Shown piece after piece: positions 5,510-7,359 of a DNA stretch of 7,359 nt. How positions within the stretch are numbered: the stretch's first letter is position 1; each line of letters opens with the position of its first letter. The translations under genes were made by a program, and so were the position numbers. Source of the DNA: JANXVV01 sp038230975 (lineage in GTDB: Bacteria > Planctomycetota > Phycisphaerae > Tepidisphaerales > Tepidisphaeraceae); the NCBI GenBank assembly GCA_038230975.1, contig JBBRMF010000258.1:1-7359 (forward strand). The letters run 5' to 3'. A model generated the notes under the pieces. That model had not been told where the DNA came from. It saw only the letters and a program-made list of their open reading frames with translations, and ran no database searches.

Positions 5510-7117
5510 ATGTCAGACTCCCCAACAACCTCTCGAAGCCTCACCGAAATCGGGCACCTGTTCCTGAGCAGCGTTCGCGAACGGCAGACGAACGGGGTCC
5601 CGATGCCGCGTCGGCAACCCCCGGAAAGAATCTCTCTTTCCGTCCCGACTCCGCCGCAATTGGATGTGGCTATTGAAATCCATCCCACGCCTCCCGAGCC
5701 GTTCAACATGACGGCGATGATCGACGCCACTCCTCTCGCCGGTGAAAAATCGTTTACCTTCCCCCCTGTGACTGCGGTCCTGGGCGCTCATCTGAATGGC
5801 ACACAGTCCGACCACGTCAAAAAATATGCCCGTCATCTGGCGTCTGGCGGGGCGCGCGTCGGGTTGATCGAAGTAGACTCGACGGAATTTCGTCTGACCT
5901 GTTTCGATAGGCTCCCCGAAGGTGAAGATGTCGTGGTAGACTCGTTGCCGCATACCGGTTCAACGATGGATGCCAAAGCCATCATCAATGCCCTTGAAGA
6001 ATTAAACTGGGATCTGGATCAATGGCTGGTCATCCTGCCCAATCTCAAAGCCATCGGCGCTCGCGAGCTGTTAGGTGCAATCGGTCACTGGGTTTTGCTC
6101 AGCACTTGCGATCATGAAGGTGTCGTCAGTTGCTACCGTACTCTCAAGGTCGTGCAGGATTCGCAGCGCCCACGATTGTCGCTGGCGGTGGTCGATGCGC
6201 AGAATGATCGCGAAGCCGAAAAAGTCTATCGCAAACTGCAAAGTGTCTGCGGCCAGTTCCTGAACTGGCCCTTGGATTCCGAATCACGAGTGGTTTCGGC
6301 CGGCCAGATTTCCGAACATGTGATTCTCGAAAATCGGCTACCCAACCCGGCGGATCCGAACACCGTTCCGCCGCAATGGCAAGCCGTGGCGGATTTTTTG
6401 GCGCGGGCAAAGGCACAAACCACAGAGGCCGCGTTCGAAGCGTTTGTGAAGGCGGAGACCGAAGAGCCATCGAATCATGAAGCCGACCTCGAAGCGTCCG
6501 ACACTGATTCTCTTGAAATTCATGCCACTCGATCTGCGAATCATTCAAATGAATTTGAACCGGAAGCGAGCGAACCCATGCCTAGCGCGATGAAGAATTC
6601 ACAATCCACTGAATCCATCCCATTCCCAACCGCCCAGCCCGGACTTCGCTGGTCGGGGAACGATACCGCTGAAACCCACGATTCCGTTCCCGAAGTCATC
6701 GACCTCCCCGATGCCCACATTCCCGGCAGCTCTATTCTCCCCGCGATTCTACGCAGCGAAGCAACACAATTGATCGAATGCCCGGTGACCCCGCCTATGT
6801 GCCCCGAGGCCCGTTTGGCCGTCACGCGCGATCGCCGCATCGTGCTGTTAGCTGCTGCCCGCCAGGGTTTGAGTGATCTTCGATCCATCGCCCGCGCGTA
6901 CAACTGGCTGGTCGAGAACTACAAACTAATCTGCATGGCCATGCCGCAAATGTCGATCGACCCCACCGCCCAACCCTGCCTGCGGCTATTCATCGACCAC
7001 GCCGACCTCGCCGCCGAAATCCTCCAACCCATGCTGCAAAGCACCACCGTCACCGTGCACGCCTACCGCCGTTTGCGCTGGGGCACCAAAACCGGCCTCT
7101 TGCTCGACGCCGCGTAA
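5510..7117 (+). CDS. Probable ParA/MinD-like pseudo-ATPase, operon partner of the ParA fusion
   Basis: Predicted soluble protein of 535 residues with no family I can name. It starts 2 bases after the ParA stop (TAAGGATG), so translation is probably coupled; ATG 5603 (residue 32) is an alternative. Residues 11-38 (LTEIGHLFLSSVRERQTNGV) form a helix and a Pro/Arg-rich segment. Residues 86-265 follow the order of a MinD/FlhG fold: beta strand VTAVLGAHLNG where Walker A belongs, helix HVKKYARHLASGG, strand ARVGLIEVD in place of Walker A', WLVILPNL in place of Walker B, then HWVLLSTCDHEGVVSCYRTL and REAEKVYRKLQSVCGQFLN. The GKT lysines and the Walker B aspartate are gone, so ATP hydrolysis is unlikely. 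Residues about 300-410 are acidic, Ser/Glu-rich and probably disordered. Residues 430-535 look like a separate folded domain (EARLAVTRDRRIVLLAAARQ, then LRLFIDHADLAAEIL). Its partner is probably the upstream ATPase. Confidence 0.75.
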   Translation: MSDSPTTSRSLTEIGHLFLSSVRERQTNGVPMPRRQPPERISLSVPTPPQLDVAIEIHPTPPEPFNMTAMIDATPLAGEKSFTFPPVTAVLGAHLNGTQSDHVKKYARHLASGGARVGLIEVDSTEFRLTCFDRLPEGEDVVVDSLPHTGSTMDAKAIINALEELNWDLDQWLVILPNLKAIGARELLGAIGHWVLLSTCDHEGVVSCYRTLKVVQDSQRPRLSLAVVDAQNDREAEKVYRKLQSVCGQFLNWPLDSESRVVSAGQISEHVILENRLPNPADPNTVPPQWQAVADFLARAKAQTTEAAFEAFVKAETEEPSNHEADLEASDTDSLEIHATRSANHSNEFEPEASEPMPSAMKNSQSTESIPFPTAQPGLRWSGNDTAETHDSVPEVIDLPDAHIPGSSILPAILRSEATQLIECPVTPPMCPEARLAVTRDRRIVLLAAARQGLSDLRSIARAYNWLVENYKLICMAMPQMSIDPTAQPCLRLFIDHADLAAEILQPMLQSTTVTVHAYRRLRWGTKTGLLLDAA

Positions 7118-7184
7118 AGCGCATCAAGATCCAGTCCACCTCTTCACATAGCTTCCGCTTTAGAGCCTGAAAACTTATTTGTGG

Positions 7185-7203
7185 CACGGGCTTCCAGCCC
7201 GTG
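7185..7203. repeat. Short hairpin repeat after the operon
   Basis: CACGGGCT (7185-7192), TCC and AGCCCGTG (7196-7203) form a perfect 8-bp hairpin, preceded by GTGG. This 'CACGGGCTTCCAGCCCGTG' type of element is widespread between genes in planctomycetes, as far as I recall, and behaves like a REP-type repeat. No T-run follows on the plus strand, so it is not a textbook terminator, though it may protect the operon's 3' end. A related half-copy (GCCACGGGT) lies near 7275. Confidence 0.55.
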
Positions 7204-7283
7204 TTCGAGGATCAGAACGAAGAAAGGCATAGTGCATTGTCATGACTGGAAATTAGGGTAATTTTGGATCGGGTGCCACGGGT

Positions 7284-7359
7284 CGCGGGGGGGGGAGAAC
7301 GGGGGGGGAGTGGGGGCGGGGGGAGAAAAAAAAGGGGGGGCGGCCGCCACCCGGCCCCC
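7284..7359. other. G-rich low-complexity contig end, probable artefact
   Basis: Runs of 5 to 9 G alternate with short A-rich breaks, followed by an 8-base A-run, a 7-base G-run and GCGGCCGC (7340-7347). Nothing else in the window has this composition. It looks like low-quality or adapter-type sequence at a contig end. I would not annotate biology here. Confidence 0.6.

Noticed and set aside
4544..5528. Open frames on both strands within the ATPase gene
   Set aside because: Their composition is that of out-of-frame reading of the well-supported ParA fusion gene; none has a recognisable motif or ribosome site.
4161..7117. A classical parABS partition locus
   Set aside because: There is no ParB-like protein and no parS-like palindrome in the window. 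The second gene resembles a degenerate ParA fold, not ParB.
1..7359. CRISPR array, rRNA gene, complete insertion sequence or transposase
   Set aside because: I found no regularly spaced direct repeats, no rRNA-like stretch, no DDE/integrase catalytic motif and no paired terminal inverted repeats with target duplications.

Overview
The window looks like chromosomal DNA of a planctomycete (Planctomycetota) or a close relative. The signs are a PEP-CTERM sorting signal, a secreted protein built of the beta-strand repeats common in that phylum, and a ParA-like ATPase followed by a long, poorly characterised partner. This placement is an inference from protein style; no rRNA or marker gene is present. 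The sequence ends in a G-rich, low-complexity tail that looks like a poor contig end.

The left half (about 1-3890) is an accessory region with much gene debris. On the minus strand lie a secreted beta-repeat protein with a signal peptide (88-885), apparently cut short, and upstream of it only the C-terminal end of a second protein with a PEP-CTERM anchor (1095-1385). Next come a broken YgjP/DUF45-type metallopeptidase on the plus strand (about 1564-1740) and, facing it, the C-terminal end of a type I restriction-modification methyltransferase HsdM on the minus strand (1846-2064). A small plus-strand protein with a LIPRKHRE..GDLYED motif follows (2135-2425). Then comes a compact minus-strand pair, a lipoprotein (3232-3660) and a three-helix membrane protein (2517-3212), preceded by a short frame whose stop codon overlaps the lipoprotein start. 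A tRNA-Pro(TGG) gene with a clear intrinsic terminator (3841-3967) bounds this region, so it may be a decayed island beside a tRNA gene.

The right half (4161-7117) is a well-preserved two-gene plus-strand operon with a 2-base gap. The first gene encodes a ParA/MinD-type P-loop ATPase with an intact deviant Walker A motif, fused through a linker to a C-terminal AMPK-beta/CBM48-like domain that keeps the two key tryptophans and an asparagine of the glycogen-binding site. The second encodes a 535-residue protein whose middle resembles a MinD/FlhG fold that has lost its Walker A and Walker B residues: a probable pseudo-ATPase, with a disordered acidic linker and a conserved-looking C-terminal domain. 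No ParB gene or parS-like site is seen. The pair therefore does not look like an ordinary chromosome-partition locus, and it is the best candidate here for an undescribed system: an active and an inactive ParA-like ATPase acting together, possibly in positioning a cell structure or carbohydrate store.
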